A stretch of 64,000 bases of DNA from Desulfobacter sp. (GTDB taxonomy: Bacteria; Desulfobacterota; Desulfobacteria; Desulfobacterales; Desulfobacteraceae): the NCBI GenBank assembly GCA_028768545.1, contig CP054838.1, positions 799,501 through 863,500 of the forward strand, read 5' to 3'. The notes under the pieces are model-generated. The model did no database searches. It was not told the origin of the DNA and saw nothing but the letters and a program-made list of their open reading frames with translations. Shown here in pieces: positions 8,100-17,904 of the stretch; positions within the stretch are counted from its first letter, which is position 1; every line of letters starts with the position of its first letter. Made by a program: the position numbers and the translations under genes.

Positions 8100-8876
8100 A
8101 TGAGATACTCATTCAATCATTTTTTTATCACCATTATAGCCATCGTATCTGCCACCTTTATGGGGTTTCAGGATTTAAGTGCAGAAGAAAAAACTATTAC
8201 CTTTGCAACCGAAGAATGGAAAGATGCCACAAACCGGGATGGTACGGGGTTGTATTGGGATATTTTACGGGCTGTTTTTGATTCTGAAGGATATCAGGTC
8301 ACCCCCCTGATAAGATCTTATTCAGGATCGGTCACCCTTGTCAGGAATGGAACCGTAGACGGAATGATTGGTGCTTATATTGATGAAATCAAAGAAGGCC
8401 TTTATCCTGAACACCATTTTGCCGTTGATATTGTCCAGGCGCTTTACAAGAAAAAATCAAAAATTAAATGGGATGGCATCGAAACGATTAAAGGCAAAAG
8501 ACTTGCCTGGATTGAGGGGTATTCATTTAACCAGTATCTTCCCCGGTCTGTAATGTACACAACCTCCCTTAGAAGGGTTGATTCGAGAAAAATAGGGGTG
8601 AACCTGCTTCTCTTGTCAAAAAGAGATTTTGTCTTGGATGCTGAAGGTGATATAAAGGATTTTTTCAAAGAAAATCAGGCCTATCAAATCAAAGATTTTG
8701 TGATGCAGCCAATTTGCGAATTAAAGCTCTACATTGTTTTTTCAAAAACCGAAAAGGGAAAAAGATTGACTCAAGTCTTTGATCAGAATTTTTCCAAGCT
8801 TTTAAAAGCGGGTGTAATAAAAAAGATGTACAAAAAATATTCCGGTAAAAACTTCACCCTTCCCTCGGATTTTTAA
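8100..8876 (+). CDS. Orphan periplasmic solute-binding protein (SBP family 3 fold)
   Basis: Predicted periplasmic protein, about 258 residues, resembling family-3 solute-binding proteins (ATEEWKDATNRDGTGLYWDIL, TVDGMIGAYIDE). The N-terminus from the ATG at 8100 is a signal peptide ending near LSAEEK. The frame is open back to a GTG at 8079, but the AGGAGG at 8073-8078 directly abuts that GTG and is 21 bases from the ATG, so the start is uncertain. No permease or ATPase lies alongside. Such orphan proteins often act as sensory or spare binding proteins. The stop overlaps the stop of the convergent CDF gene by three bases. Confidence 0.7.
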   Translation: MRYSFNHFFITIIAIVSATFMGFQDLSAEEKTITFATEEWKDATNRDGTGLYWDILRAVFDSEGYQVTPLIRSYSGSVTLVRNGTVDGMIGAYIDEIKEGLYPEHHFAVDIVQALYKKKSKIKWDGIETIKGKRLAWIEGYSFNQYLPRSVMYTTSLRRVDSRKIGVNLLLLSKRDFVLDAEGDIKDFFKENQAYQIKDFVMQPICELKLYIVFSKTEKGKRLTQVFDQNFSKLLKAGVIKKMYKKYSGKNFTLPSDF

Positions 8877-9784
8877 TTGAATCTTTTTTGGGTTTCCGGC
8901 CCGTAAGGTTCAAGGTGAACCATGACGTCAATAATCCTGGTGTTTTTTTCAACAAGCACCTGTTTCACTTTTTCTGCAATATTATGGCCCTGAAATACCG
9001 TAAGCTTGCCGTCCACCTCAAGGTGAAGATCCATGTAGAAGGAGCCGGCCAGTTTCCGGGTTCGGATTTTGTGGACTCCGAGCACCCCCGGGGTCTGGGT
9101 GATGATTTGTTTTACCACCTCTAGGTCTTGTGAAGACATGCTGGTGTCCAAAAGCTCCCCAATGCTGGAGAAAAGGATGTCCAGGCCGACCTTTACAATG
9201 AATACGGAAACAAGAATGGCCCCGACCTGGTCAAGAAAGGCCAGTTTTGGGTTGATCAGGCAGGCGATCACCGCCACCAGAACGGGCAGGGAGGAAAGCG
9301 CATCTGTCCTGTGGTGCCATGCATTGGCCTTTACCGAAGATGAATTTGTTTCCACGCCCACTTGATAGGTCAGGCGGAAGAGGATTTCTTTGACTGCAAA
9401 GGAAAGCAAGGGGGCGGTGAATGTGATCCAGGACAAGGTGGCCTGTGTCCCCGGGGTCATGAGGGCCAGAACTGCCTTGTACCCGATGGTAACAGCCACA
9501 CCCAGGAGGATGATTCCGATGCCGATGGTGACAAAAGACTCTATTTTCTGGTGGCCGAAGGGATGGCTTTCGTCTGCCGGGGCGGTCCAGTACTTTACCC
9601 CGAAAAGAATCACAAAGTCAGAAGAGGTGTCGGAAAAACTGTGAAGGGCATCTGCCACAACCGCCTGGCTGTTTCCATAGAGACCGATGACCAGTTTAAC
9701 AATTGAAAGTCCAATGTTTGCAAAAAGCCCTGCCAGGGTAATTTTTCGTATCCTGGCCTTGCCCTGGGAAGTGCTCATAGTCAT
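8873..9784 (-). CDS. Cation diffusion facilitator (CDF) metal efflux transporter
   Basis: Inner-membrane divalent-metal/proton antiporter of the CDF family, 303 residues. Six transmembrane segments fill residues about 10-210. Metal-site motifs are visible: ADALHSFSDTSSD (about 41-53, with the conserved HxxxD) and HHRTDALSSLPV in TM5 (about 157-168, HxxxD again). The cytoplasmic C-terminal domain has the GVLGVHKIRTRKLAGSFYMDLHLEVDG pattern. FieF-like zinc/iron/manganese export is likely, the exact metal unknown. It lies 8 bases downstream of mutY, at the end of the pepA-to-CDF gene run. Confidence 0.9.
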   Translation of the reverse strand: MTMSTSQGKARIRKITLAGLFANIGLSIVKLVIGLYGNSQAVVADALHSFSDTSSDFVILFGVKYWTAPADESHPFGHQKIESFVTIGIGIILLGVAVTIGYKAVLALMTPGTQATLSWITFTAPLLSFAVKEILFRLTYQVGVETNSSSVKANAWHHRTDALSSLPVLVAVIACLINPKLAFLDQVGAILVSVFIVKVGLDILFSSIGELLDTSMSSQDLEVVKQIITQTPGVLGVHKIRTRKLAGSFYMDLHLEVDGKLTVFQGHNIAEKVKQVLVEKNTRIIDVMVHLEPYGPETQKRFN

Positions 9785-9792
9785 CCTTAATA

Positions 9793-10875
9793 TTAATTTT
9801 TATCTGCAATCAGGGGTATGAATTTCAGGTTGGCCTTTGGAAAGGGATATTGATTCAAATCCTTTATTCTGGCCCATTTATGGTCAATGGGGCCTTTTAA
9901 GCAAACCCTGCCGGAAATATAATCGCAGTAAAAGACATCCATTTCAATCTTAAAATGGGTATAGGCATGGCTCACCCGTGTCAAAAAGGTATCTGCCCTG
10001 GATTCAATTCCTGTTTCCTCCCTGATTTCCCGGACACAGGCCTGGTCCGGGGATTCTCCTTTTTCAACATGGCCCCCTGGAAATTCCCAGAGTCCGCCCA
10101 GCAGGCCGGACAACTTTCTTCGGGTGATCAGGACAAGGTCGTTTTTGCGGACAATCCCCACTGAAATATGATGGGTGGGAATCTTTTTTTTCTTTATTCG
10201 AACCGGATAAAAGCTGACCCTGTCTTTTTTAAGGGCGCTGCAGGCTGATGCCAGGGGACAGGCTGTACAGACCGGGTTTTTCGGGGTGCAGACCAGGGCG
10301 CCCAGTTCCATCACAGCCTGGTTAAAGCTGCCGGGATCTTGTTTGAAAATGAGGCGGCCAGCCTCAGCCTTGAATTTTTTATGGGCAATATTCGCGTTGA
10401 TCGGGGTATCCATGCAAAATAGTCTGGCCAGCACTCTTTTTACATTCCCGTCCACCACGGCATGTGCCTGGCCAAATGCAATGCTCAAAACAGCCGAGGC
10501 AATATAATCCCCGACCCCTGGAAGGGATAAAAAAGCGTCAAAGCGATCAGGGATGATTCCTTTCATCTCTTTGTTCACGATGCCTGCGGCTTTGTGAAGG
10601 TTTCTGGCCCGGGCATAATACCCAAGCCCTTCCCATAATTTTAGCACCTGTTCAAGGTCGGCAGATCCAAGATCCCGGACATCGGGAAAGGCTGCCATGA
10701 ATTTTTCATAATAGGGAATAACGGTTTTTACCTGGGTTTGCTGAAGCATGACTTCAGAGACCCAGACCCGGTATGGGGAGACCTTGTCCCGCCAGGGCAG
10801 TTTGCGGGAATTTGCCCTGTACCAGTCCATGAGTTGGGTTTGAAACGCCAGTATTTGGGGGGATGAAAGACTCAC
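9793..10875 (-). CDS. mutY: A/G-specific adenine glycosylase MutY
   Basis: Base-excision repair glycosylase that removes adenine mispaired with 8-oxoguanine, 360 residues. The endonuclease III-like domain has the helix-hairpin-helix LPGVGDYIASAVLSIAFGQ with catalytic Asp in VVDGNVKRVL (about residues 117-147). The 4Fe-4S cluster cysteines follow the C-x6-C-x2-C-x5-C pattern (CTPKNPVCTACPLASAC, about 196-212). The C-terminal NUDIX-like domain that reads 8-oxoG is present (ITRRKLSGLLGGLWEFPGGH). The start is GTG, overlapping the previous gene's stop as GTGA. It is intact and full-length. Confidence 0.95.
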   Translation of the reverse strand: MSLSSPQILAFQTQLMDWYRANSRKLPWRDKVSPYRVWVSEVMLQQTQVKTVIPYYEKFMAAFPDVRDLGSADLEQVLKLWEGLGYYARARNLHKAAGIVNKEMKGIIPDRFDAFLSLPGVGDYIASAVLSIAFGQAHAVVDGNVKRVLARLFCMDTPINANIAHKKFKAEAGRLIFKQDPGSFNQAVMELGALVCTPKNPVCTACPLASACSALKKDRVSFYPVRIKKKKIPTHHISVGIVRKNDLVLITRRKLSGLLGGLWEFPGGHVEKGESPDQACVREIREETGIESRADTFLTRVSHAYTHFKIEMDVFYCDYISGRVCLKGPIDHKWARIKDLNQYPFPKANLKFIPLIADKN

Positions 10876-12539
10876 AGGGTTTCCTTTGTTTTAGGCCTGA
10901 ATCGTTTGACTTGGGACTGGAACTTTTCCAGGCTTGCGTCATCACATTCTTTTGTATACCGAAGACCTGAGTATAAATCCATGATCAATTGAATTTCCAG
11001 ACAAAGATCCGGTCTTTTTTTGATACAAAGATCTGAGAATGTTTTGGGTCCCTGGCCGGGGGGTGGCACCAGCCCGATTTTGGACAGCTTTTTATAAAAT
11101 TGATTCATGGTGTGTTTGATCGGGTCCAAAGGGGGGTGGGACCTGGAAAACTGCCATGCCAGAACAGAGAAAACAATCCCTGCAACAGATAGGGTCAACA
11201 AGATCAGAACAAGTCCTGTGGCCTGGTTGCCCCGGACTAAACCCAGGGTTGTGAGCCAGGCTTTTTGTTTAAAATAGGAGTATCCGGTAAACCAGGATTC
11301 CCATTCAAGGTTGGCGGCATCCATGGCAAATCGGATCCTGGACAAAAGGTTCAGGGCTGAAGCGCCTGATCCTGGACGGACAAGGGAGCCGTCCGGGTTG
11401 GTAAACAACCGCTGGGGGGCCACCGCGCCCGTGGGATCCCTCCGTATCCAGTCCTTGTCAAAATATTCCACCCAGGCATGGGCATAGGACTGCCGAACAA
11501 TGAGATAGTTGCCGTAGGGGTTAAATTCTCCGCCCAGATACCCGCCCACGACCCGGGCTGGAATGCCTGCCTCATTGAGCATAAAGGCTGTGGCTGACGC
11601 ATAATGACCGCAATATCCTTTTTGGGTGTCAAAGATAAAGCTGTCAATGGGGTGGTCGCCTAAAAGGGGCGGTGTCAGGGAGTAGACAAACTTGTTCTTT
11701 TTAAAATAGGCAAGAATTTTAGTGGCCGTATCCCTTGGATTGTCCGTTGTTTTACCCAGGTTTCGGGCCAGCTGACGGGTTCTGGGGTTTAGGGATTTGC
11801 CGTTTAAAAGGATTTGTCTTTGCATCTTCGTGACAGGATCAGTTTTTTGGGGTTCAGCAGGTGCTGAATCTGTTTTATACCCTTTTTTCAGGCTGGAAAT
11901 GTGCCCAGGTTCCAGCCGGTCTGAAAACCCGGATTTTCCCTTGGACGGGTCCTGGAACCCGAAAAGACTGTCCGGCAGCCTGGGGAAAACCATGAACAGC
12001 AGAACGGCCAGGGCCCTGGCCAGGATAGAGCCTGCAAGATTTCGGCTCTGTTTAATGCTGGATTCTGGCCAATTGATCTTTACCAGGGATAGGGTGGTGA
12101 CAAAGACACTGAACAGCATATAAATCATGGTGAACAAAGCATCGGACCGGAACAGGGAGGTGATAATCATAAAATAGGTTAACAGCAGGGTAATCATCCT
12201 GTGGCGGTGGGTCGGCATTTCAAAGGGTTTTATGGCGGCCATCAGAGCCATCAGCCCCACAAAAGCGTCTGCTCCGATCCTGAACCTAAAAAAGATTAAA
12301 AGCCCTGCAACTGCCGAGAAGGTCAGACAATGACGGATCCAGGCCGGAGGAAGGGGCCACCCGGTTTTGAACCGGACCAGTATATATCCCCACATGGTCA
12401 GGCACCAGAGATTGATCCAGACGGGAAGGTCGGGCACATGGGGAACAATAGCGACCACCAGGGCAAAAAGGATGGGCAGGGTCTCCTTTTTTTCTGGGTT
12501 CATGGAAATTGCCCGGGTTTTGGGGGTTAGGTTTTTCAT
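10872..12539 (-). CDS. TgpA-like membrane transglutaminase, probable internal deletion
   Basis: Membrane protein with an N-terminal bundle of about six hydrophobic segments (DUF3488, residues about 20-210) and a periplasmic transglutaminase/protease-like domain. The catalytic Cys lies in QKGYCGHYASATAFMLNEAG (about 310-329), the His in YAHAWVEYF (about 353-361) and the Asp in RRDPTGAV. A C-terminal membrane helix and short tail follow. TgpA relatives are usually about 650-670 residues; this is 555. The stretch after LEPGHISSLKKGYK, where relatives have about 100 residues including a YWRG-type motif, is missing in frame. It overlaps DUF58 (upstream) and mutY (downstream) by 4 bases each. The MoxR-DUF58-transglutaminase trio is a common envelope-associated module. 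Confidence 0.8.
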   Translation of the reverse strand: MKNLTPKTRAISMNPEKKETLPILFALVVAIVPHVPDLPVWINLWCLTMWGYILVRFKTGWPLPPAWIRHCLTFSAVAGLLIFFRFRIGADAFVGLMALMAAIKPFEMPTHRHRMITLLLTYFMIITSLFRSDALFTMIYMLFSVFVTTLSLVKINWPESSIKQSRNLAGSILARALAVLLFMVFPRLPDSLFGFQDPSKGKSGFSDRLEPGHISSLKKGYKTDSAPAEPQKTDPVTKMQRQILLNGKSLNPRTRQLARNLGKTTDNPRDTATKILAYFKKNKFVYSLTPPLLGDHPIDSFIFDTQKGYCGHYASATAFMLNEAGIPARVVGGYLGGEFNPYGNYLIVRQSYAHAWVEYFDKDWIRRDPTGAVAPQRLFTNPDGSLVRPGSGASALNLLSRIRFAMDAANLEWESWFTGYSYFKQKAWLTTLGLVRGNQATGLVLILLTLSVAGIVFSVLAWQFSRSHPPLDPIKHTMNQFYKKLSKIGLVPPPGQGPKTFSDLCIKKRPDLCLEIQLIMDLYSGLRYTKECDDASLEKFQSQVKRFRPKTKETL

Positions 12540-13435
12540 GGCAGGACCTGGTCAGGGTCATACAGGGCAAGGGCCTCAAGGCATGAATGAAGATGGGCGT
12601 TTCCATTTTTAGGCATTTTGGAAAAGGTTTTGCCAATTTTAAGCCCATACCGTTGGTTTGTTTTTTCAGCATCAAGAATTGCCCCGCAGATCAGGGAGAG
12701 TTTTGATTCAATATCCCCTTGCCGGATCAGACTCAGATCAAATAAAATATCCTGGCCGGTCGGGGAGGTGAAATCCTTGACGAACATTCCCCGGCCCCTT
12801 GAAAAGGTTTTCCAGGAAATTCGGCCCAGGGGATTTCCAGGGACATAGGGTTTGAGCCCTTGAAAATCGTCAGGTCCTTGGAATGTACTTGGTTTTTGGC
12901 CGTCCCGGGTATCGCCGGCCTGGCCCCGGGCAATTTTTTTATGTTCAGGTGCCGGATATACAAGTCCTTTGGTGTCCAAGGAGAGCTTTGCCGAAAGCCT
13001 GAACAGGCCAAAGGGATAGACAGAACTCAGGACCAGGTTTTTGGGAACAAGATATCCCCTTTTTCGGGATTTGATTTTAAGATCAAACCAGGGGCTGGTC
13101 TTATCTTCTTGTGAAAAGGGCAGAGCGACTTGGCTCGGGGGGGTGAGGAAAAGGGACCGGCCCTGGTTGGCTCCGGCTTTGACCCTGATGGGAAAAATCA
13201 TAAAACGGCCCATGAATACCGGCTGAACATGGGGCACAAAAAATTTAAGGCCGAGCAGGTTTTGATAGGAATGAAACAATGAGATTACAACCATGGTGCC
13301 GAGAAGAAAGACCAGGGTGAATCCTGCATTGTTGTTGTAATTGATGGATCCAAGGAGCATGGCCAAAAGGATAGCAAAAAAAAGACTGCCATGCTGGGTC
13401 GGGCACAATGAGAGGTCTTTTTTGTCGATAATCAT
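12536..13435 (-). CDS. DUF58 domain protein (MoxR-associated)
   Basis: Membrane-anchored DUF58 protein, 299 residues. Two hydrophobic helices lie in residues about 15-55, followed by a beta-rich domain and the DUF58 core FQGLKPYVPGNPLGRISWKTF (about 190-210), the diagnostic RxYxxGDxxRxIxWK-like motif in a diverged form. DUF58 proteins occur next to MoxR AAA ATPases and transglutaminase-like proteins, as here, and are thought to help assemble or regulate envelope complexes. The gene starts 20 bases after the MoxR ORF and overlaps the transglutaminase gene by 4 bases. It is intact. Confidence 0.8.
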   Translation of the reverse strand: MIIDKKDLSLCPTQHGSLFFAILLAMLLGSINYNNNAGFTLVFLLGTMVVISLFHSYQNLLGLKFFVPHVQPVFMGRFMIFPIRVKAGANQGRSLFLTPPSQVALPFSQEDKTSPWFDLKIKSRKRGYLVPKNLVLSSVYPFGLFRLSAKLSLDTKGLVYPAPEHKKIARGQAGDTRDGQKPSTFQGPDDFQGLKPYVPGNPLGRISWKTFSRGRGMFVKDFTSPTGQDILFDLSLIRQGDIESKLSLICGAILDAEKTNQRYGLKIGKTFSKMPKNGNAHLHSCLEALALYDPDQVLP

Positions 13436-13455
13436 ACTACAGGCCTCTTAACATT

Positions 13456-13902
13456 TTAACCTGCCTTAAATTGGTATTTCCACCCGGCTGAACAGATCCA
13501 TGAAATCCTGTCCGGGCAGGTGACCTGGCCCTCTTCCATGGCTTCAAGCAGGGCGCTCTGGCTTTTGGGGGTGGCCCGGTTGATTTCATCCACTAAGAAA
13601 ACCTGGGTAAAGATGGGGCCTGGATGAAAATTGAATGTCCCGGCATTCTGGTCAAATACGGAGACGCCCAGGATATCTGCTGGCAAAAGATCCGAGGTAA
13701 ACTGCATCCGCTGGAAGTTCAGGCCCATGCACCGGGCAAGGGCCTTGGCCAGGGTGGTCTTGCCGATCCCTGGAAAATCTTCAATGAGCAGGTGTCCCCG
13801 GGCAAACAAACAGGCCAGGGCCAGGCGGATCTGGCTTTTTTTCCCTAAAATGACTTGGGAAACCTGATCCACCATTGATTCCACCTGTTTATTCTGAGTC
13901 AT
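13456..13902 (-). pseudogene. MoxR-type AAA ATPase with internal deletion
   Basis: N-terminal half of a MoxR ATPase, 148 residues against about 310-330. Walker A ([15 protein letters not shown], about residues 40-54), the LLPADILGV and [20 protein letters not shown] segment with Walker B, and [13 protein letters not shown] are normal. The chain then departs from the family. In the other frame the DNA reads [16 protein letters not shown] then stop, which resembles the extreme C-terminus of MoxR proteins. So sensor 1, sensor 2 and the lid, about 150-170 residues, appear deleted and the join is out of frame. DUF58 and the transglutaminase therefore lack a working partner here. Confidence 0.75.
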
Positions 13903-13906
13903 GGGC

Positions 13907-15445
13907 TTACCCCTTTTGGGTTTCCCATTTGCGGATCAGGTTGATAAAGGTTCGTGTGGCTGTCCCCGAAGGCCCTTTGGGGATATAGGTTTTTTCGGTA
14001 AAATCCCAGGCCGTACCGGCAATATCCAGATGAGCCCAGGGGGTTTTTTCCACAAAATTGGACAAATAGGCCGCTGCCGTGATCGTTCCTCCGGGCCTGC
14101 CCCCGGTATTTTTGATGTCTGCCACCTTGGATTTAATCTGTTTTTGATAATTTTTATCCAAGGGAAGCCGCCATACCGGTTCCCCTGCCCTTTTTCCTGC
14201 GGATTCAATCTGGGCTACCAGGTCATCATTGTTGGAGATCAGTCCGGTATAGTGGTGGCCCAAACCAAGGATCACTGCCCCTGTCAGGGTGGCCACATCA
14301 ACAACGCAGTCAGGCTTATAAGTCTTGATTCCGTAGGCCAGAGCATCCCCGAGTATGAGCCGGCCTTCGGCATCGGTATTGATCACCTCCGAGGTCACCC
14401 CGTTGAAATGGCGGATAATATCCCCTGGGTGAACGGCATTGGCCCCTGACATATTGTCTGTGGCAGGCACAATGGCAACCACATTTACATTTGGCTTTTC
14501 AATGGCCACCGTCTCCATGGCAGATAGAACCGCGGCACCGCCGCACATATCATACTTCATATCTTCCATTCCTGCCGAGGGCTTGATACTGATGCCGCCG
14601 GAGTCAAAGGTCAGGCCCTTGCCCACCAGGAGGATGGTTTGGGCGTTTTGGGGGGCGTGGTATTCCAGGATAACCATTCTCGGCGGAACCGAAGATCCCT
14701 GGTTCACGGCCAATATGCCTCCCATACCCATCTGCTCCATCTCTTTTTTTTCAATGCAGCGGTATTCCAGGTCGGTTTTTTTGGCCAAAACCTTGGCATA
14801 GCCTGCAAAGTCGGCAGAGGTCCATCCGTTGCCCGGTTCATTGGCCATGTTCCTGGCCGTGCAGGCACTAAAGGCTGCGTTCCGTCCTCGTTGCACCCCT
14901 TCTCTTATGGTTGTCAGATTCTGGTCACAGACCAGCCTGATCCCAACAAGCCCTGGATAATCGGTTTTCTTTTTGGTGGTGTTTTTGTATTTAACAAAGC
15001 GGTAGTCTCCCAGGACAATCCCTTCTGTCAGGATTTCCGCGGCCGTTGAAAGGTCTTTTACTCCCGGGGCCAGAAAGTCAGGCTCGGGCAGGTGTAAGAC
15101 CATCTCTTTTGCCTTTGTTTTTTCGCAGGTCTTTGCGATCTCTCCGCCGGCTTGTCTGAGCATGTCCAGGGCTGCGCCTGGATCTTTTTCCCTGTCTACG
15201 GGACCAAGGCCCAGGACCAATACCCGTTTGGCGCAGGTCTTTGATCTTGCCGGAGGATAAAAGAGGAGCTGGTCTCCTGGTTTTCCCAGAAAATCTTTTA
15301 ATTCAAAGGCTTTTTTTACCTGGGCCTGAACTGCCAAAGGACAGAGGGGCATCTTGTTTTTATTTTCAACGGCCAGGTATACCAGCAAATCGGTTTTAAA
15401 GGTTTTAGCGGCCTTGGTTGTGGTGGTGATTTGATTTTTATTCAT
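13907..15445 (-). CDS. pepA: Leucyl aminopeptidase (M17, PepA)
   Basis: Cytosolic M17 metallo-aminopeptidase, 512 residues, releasing N-terminal residues such as leucine from peptides. The N-terminal macro-like domain covers about residues 1-170. The catalytic domain contains [17 protein letters not shown] (about 265-281), [11 protein letters not shown] and the M17 signature [10 protein letters not shown] (about 347-356), holding the di-metal ligands and catalytic Lys/Arg. It ends 4 bases before the MoxR ORF and is the first gene of the run pepA, moxR, DUF58, transglutaminase, mutY, CDF. It appears intact and is the best-preserved gene of that group. Confidence 0.95.
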   Translation of the reverse strand: MNKNQITTTTKAAKTFKTDLLVYLAVENKNKMPLCPLAVQAQVKKAFELKDFLGKPGDQLLFYPPARSKTCAKRVLVLGLGPVDREKDPGAALDMLRQAGGEIAKTCEKTKAKEMVLHLPEPDFLAPGVKDLSTAAEILTEGIVLGDYRFVKYKNTTKKKTDYPGLVGIRLVCDQNLTTIREGVQRGRNAAFSACTARNMANEPGNGWTSADFAGYAKVLAKKTDLEYRCIEKKEMEQMGMGGILAVNQGSSVPPRMVILEYHAPQNAQTILLVGKGLTFDSGGISIKPSAGMEDMKYDMCGGAAVLSAMETVAIEKPNVNVVAIVPATDNMSGANAVHPGDIIRHFNGVTSEVINTDAEGRLILGDALAYGIKTYKPDCVVDVATLTGAVILGLGHHYTGLISNNDDLVAQIESAGKRAGEPVWRLPLDKNYQKQIKSKVADIKNTGGRPGGTITAAAYLSNFVEKTPWAHLDIAGTAWDFTEKTYIPKGPSGTATRTFINLIRKWETQKG

Positions 15446-15601
15446 GGGGTCACCTTAAATTTAGAATGGAAGGATCAAATATTCATTCATTACCATAGAA
15501 AAGGATCCGGCAAAAGGGGTTTTACAAGGGGGCAGCATGAAATGTATTGACCCGCCCTTTTAATGCCGTTAACAGCCAATGAGGGTGATGCTAATTTCCC
15601 G

Positions 15602-16438
15602 GGTTCTGTTGCAAAAAATTATTAATGTCTGATACAAGTCCGTTTTGGCACTAATTTGTTTGCAGAGAGATAGTATGAAAAATGAAAACCCTTTCAAGTG
15701 GCGTCATTATGAAAAAGAAATCATCCTATTGAATGTTCGCTGGTATCTGAGATATCAACTGAGTTACAGGAATCTGGAAGAGATGATGCAAGAACGGGGC
15801 TTGTCTGTGGATCACAGTACCATTTACCGATGGGTTCAGCGCTATGCTCCTGAAATGGAAAAGCGAAGCAGGAAGTATCTGCGGCAATCAAATGATTCTT
15901 ACCGTATTGATGAAACATATATCAAGGTGCGGGGGAAAATGAAGTATCTTTACCGAGCGGTCGATTCCCGTGGAAATACCATCGATTTTCTTCTTCGCAG
16001 CAGACGTAATATGGAATCTGCCAAACGATTTTTTAAAAAGATGCTGCGAGCTTCCAATAGCTCCAGACCTCGGGTTCTGAGTGTTGACGGAAATCCTGCA
16101 TATCCTCCGGCAGTAAAGGCTTTGAAAGAAAAAAAGCTTCTGAATAAGGACTGTATCCTAAGACAGAATAAATATCTGAACAATATTATTGAGCAAGACC
16201 ACCGGTTTATCAAAAAGCTTGTCAGAGCTGGTATGGGGTTCAAGACATTTCATTCTGCCTGGCGGACGCTAAAAGGCTATGAAATTATGAACATGATCAG
16301 AAAAGGACAAGTTAAAAATATTAGGAAGGGAGAAATTTTAAAGCAGAAAGAATTCGTCGAAAATCTGTTTTCTTATGCTGCGTAAATTTTACGCCTGAAC
16401 GATCTCTTTGTCCTGGAAATATTTTTTGCAACAGAACC
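15602..16438 (+). mobile_element. IS6-family insertion sequence (837 bp)
   Basis: Complete element with terminal inverted repeats beginning GGTTCTGTTGCAAAAAAT at both ends, the typical IS6/IS26 terminus. It holds one transposase gene. The 8 bases flanking it (ATTTCCCG and GTATGGAC) do not match, so no target duplication remains. IS6 elements move by cointegrate formation and often delete flanking DNA, which would explain the truncated sensor gene on its right side. Confidence 0.9.
15675..16385 (+). CDS. IS6-family transposase
   Basis: DDE transposase of about 236 residues. An N-terminal helix-turn-helix region (YRNLEEMMQERGLSVDHSTI then YRWVQRY) is followed by the catalytic domain: DETYIKVRGKMKYLYRAVD (first Asp), VDGNPAYPPAV (second Asp) and the conserved NNIIEQDHRFIKKLVRAGMG with the catalytic Glu. 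The ATG at 15675 gives the family-typical N-terminus; the frame is open to 15645 without a better start. It appears functional. Confidence 0.9.
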   Translation: MKNENPFKWRHYEKEIILLNVRWYLRYQLSYRNLEEMMQERGLSVDHSTIYRWVQRYAPEMEKRSRKYLRQSNDSYRIDETYIKVRGKMKYLYRAVDSRGNTIDFLLRSRRNMESAKRFFKKMLRASNSSRPRVLSVDGNPAYPPAVKALKEKKLLNKDCILRQNKYLNNIIEQDHRFIKKLVRAGMGFKTFHSAWRTLKGYEIMNMIRKGQVKNIRKGEILKQKEFVENLFSYAA

Positions 16439-17245
16439 GTATGGACGGGCAGCTGCTTTAAAATTTTTGTTGAACAATCCCAGGGCCAGATTCAGGTGAT
16501 GGGTGATCTCGTGGCGCATCAGGGGGGTGGGGGTGATAAAATCATGGTTAAAGGTGACGTACATGAACAGGAGAATCGACCAGGTAAAGACAATGGGGGT
16601 GATGTCAAAGACCACCGGGATCTGGGCAATGACGGTAAACCGGTCGATCACCTTGGTAATATAAAGCAGATTCAAAACCAGGGGCACGACAATGACGGCA
16701 CTGAAGACCCGGGTGACTATTTTATTTTTCCCTGAAAACTCCCGCTTGAACCGGCGGCTGCAAAAAATAAAGCCGGTAATAATGAACGCGTACTCAACGG
16801 CCATATGGATGTAAAATAAAGGGCCGAAACTGTCATCCCAGAAATCATAGCGGCTGTAAAACAAATAGTGCAGGGGGTTGATCAGTATCCACGAGAACTG
16901 AACCAGGGCAACCAGGCAAAGCCATCGCCTCAATTTTGAAGACAGGGGCTTTTCCGTTAAATAGGCATATCCAAACTCCACAAAGGCCAACTCCAGCACA
17001 AGGGTACAGGCATAATAGCCAAGAATAAACACCCACCGAAGATTAACTTCCGGGGCCACGGTTTTGAAAATCTTAAACACCATCCACATGATCATGGCCA
17101 CCATCACCACAATAAAGGCATTGGCCGCATGGTCATCCCTGCGGGTTTTCATGGCAAACACCGTCAGGCAGACCACGGACAGAATAATGGCTGCCAGATG
17201 CACCAGGCAGATGACAGCAATTTCAAGTTTGAGAACCTCGGGCAC
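16439..17245 (-). pseudogene. 7TM sensor (histidine-kinase N-terminal region), 3' end lost to IS6
   Basis: Membrane sensor with about seven hydrophobic segments across residues 8-245, matching the histidine-kinase N-terminal 7TM region in layout. The host reading frame reaches the IS6 right terminus at 16438 after KAARPYGS; the last codons of the ORF (to 16373) are IS sequence. Any PAS, dimerisation or kinase domain that followed has been removed. No trace of it appears on the other side of the IS, so an adjacent deletion is likely. It starts 11 bases downstream of the response-regulator gene, so it probably supplied the cognate kinase. Confidence 0.65.
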
Positions 17246-17256
17246 AGATCCAGCCC

Positions 17257-17904
17257 CTATTCAATACCGTTTTCAACGGCGTATACGGCCAGCTCAAGGC
17301 GATTGGCAATACCAAGCTTCTCATAAATCCGGCTGACCTTGTTTTTCACGGTACCTTCGGTGTAGTACAAAGATTCACCAATGGTCTTGTTACTTTCCCC
17401 CAGAACAATGAGGCGGACGATATTGATCTCTTCCAGGGTCAGAAGATCGGCATAGCTTTTTTTTGTTCCCCCGGTTCTGGTCTTGAACTTTTCAATGATC
17501 ACGGCCTTGGCCCCGGGGTGGATGACGGTGAGCCCCAGGGCCACGCACTTAATGGTGGCAATGAGTTTTTCATATCCGATGTCCTTGGTGATATATCCGT
17601 CGGCATCGCCGAGAAAGGCATCGGTGATATATTCCTGGTTTTCAAAGGTGGTCAGGATGAGTACCTTGATTTTTGGATATTTTTTCTTAATAATTTTCAA
17701 GGCGGCCAGTCCGTCTATTTCCGGCATTTCCACGTCCGTGACCACCAGGTCCGGCTGTTGGGCTTCACAAAATTGAATCAATGCCTGGCCGGATCCCACT
17801 GAACCCATCACGGTAATTTGGGGATCGCTGTTGATTATCTGTTCTAAAGAATTTCTCAATAACAGCTGATCATCGGCTATGGCCACCTTAATTTTTTGTT
17901 CCAT
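17257..17904 (-). CDS. NarL/FixJ-type response regulator
   Basis: Two-component response regulator, 215 residues. The receiver domain has acidic residues ADD (about 10-12), the phospho-acceptor Asp in LVVTDVEMPEIDG (about residue 57) and the conserved Lys in DGYITKD (about 107). The C-terminal LuxR-type DNA-binding helix-turn-helix is LTLEEINIVRLIVLGESNKT then IGESLYYTEGTVKNKVSRIYEK (about 155-196). It overlaps the 7TM-PAS gene by 17 bases and lies 11 bases before the truncated 7TM sensor gene, so it sits in the middle of a signalling operon that may now lack its kinase. Confidence 0.9.
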   Translation of the reverse strand: MEQKIKVAIADDQLLLRNSLEQIINSDPQITVMGSVGSGQALIQFCEAQQPDLVVTDVEMPEIDGLAALKIIKKKYPKIKVLILTTFENQEYITDAFLGDADGYITKDIGYEKLIATIKCVALGLTVIHPGAKAVIIEKFKTRTGGTKKSYADLLTLEEINIVRLIVLGESNKTIGESLYYTEGTVKNKVSRIYEKLGIANRLELAVYAVENGIE

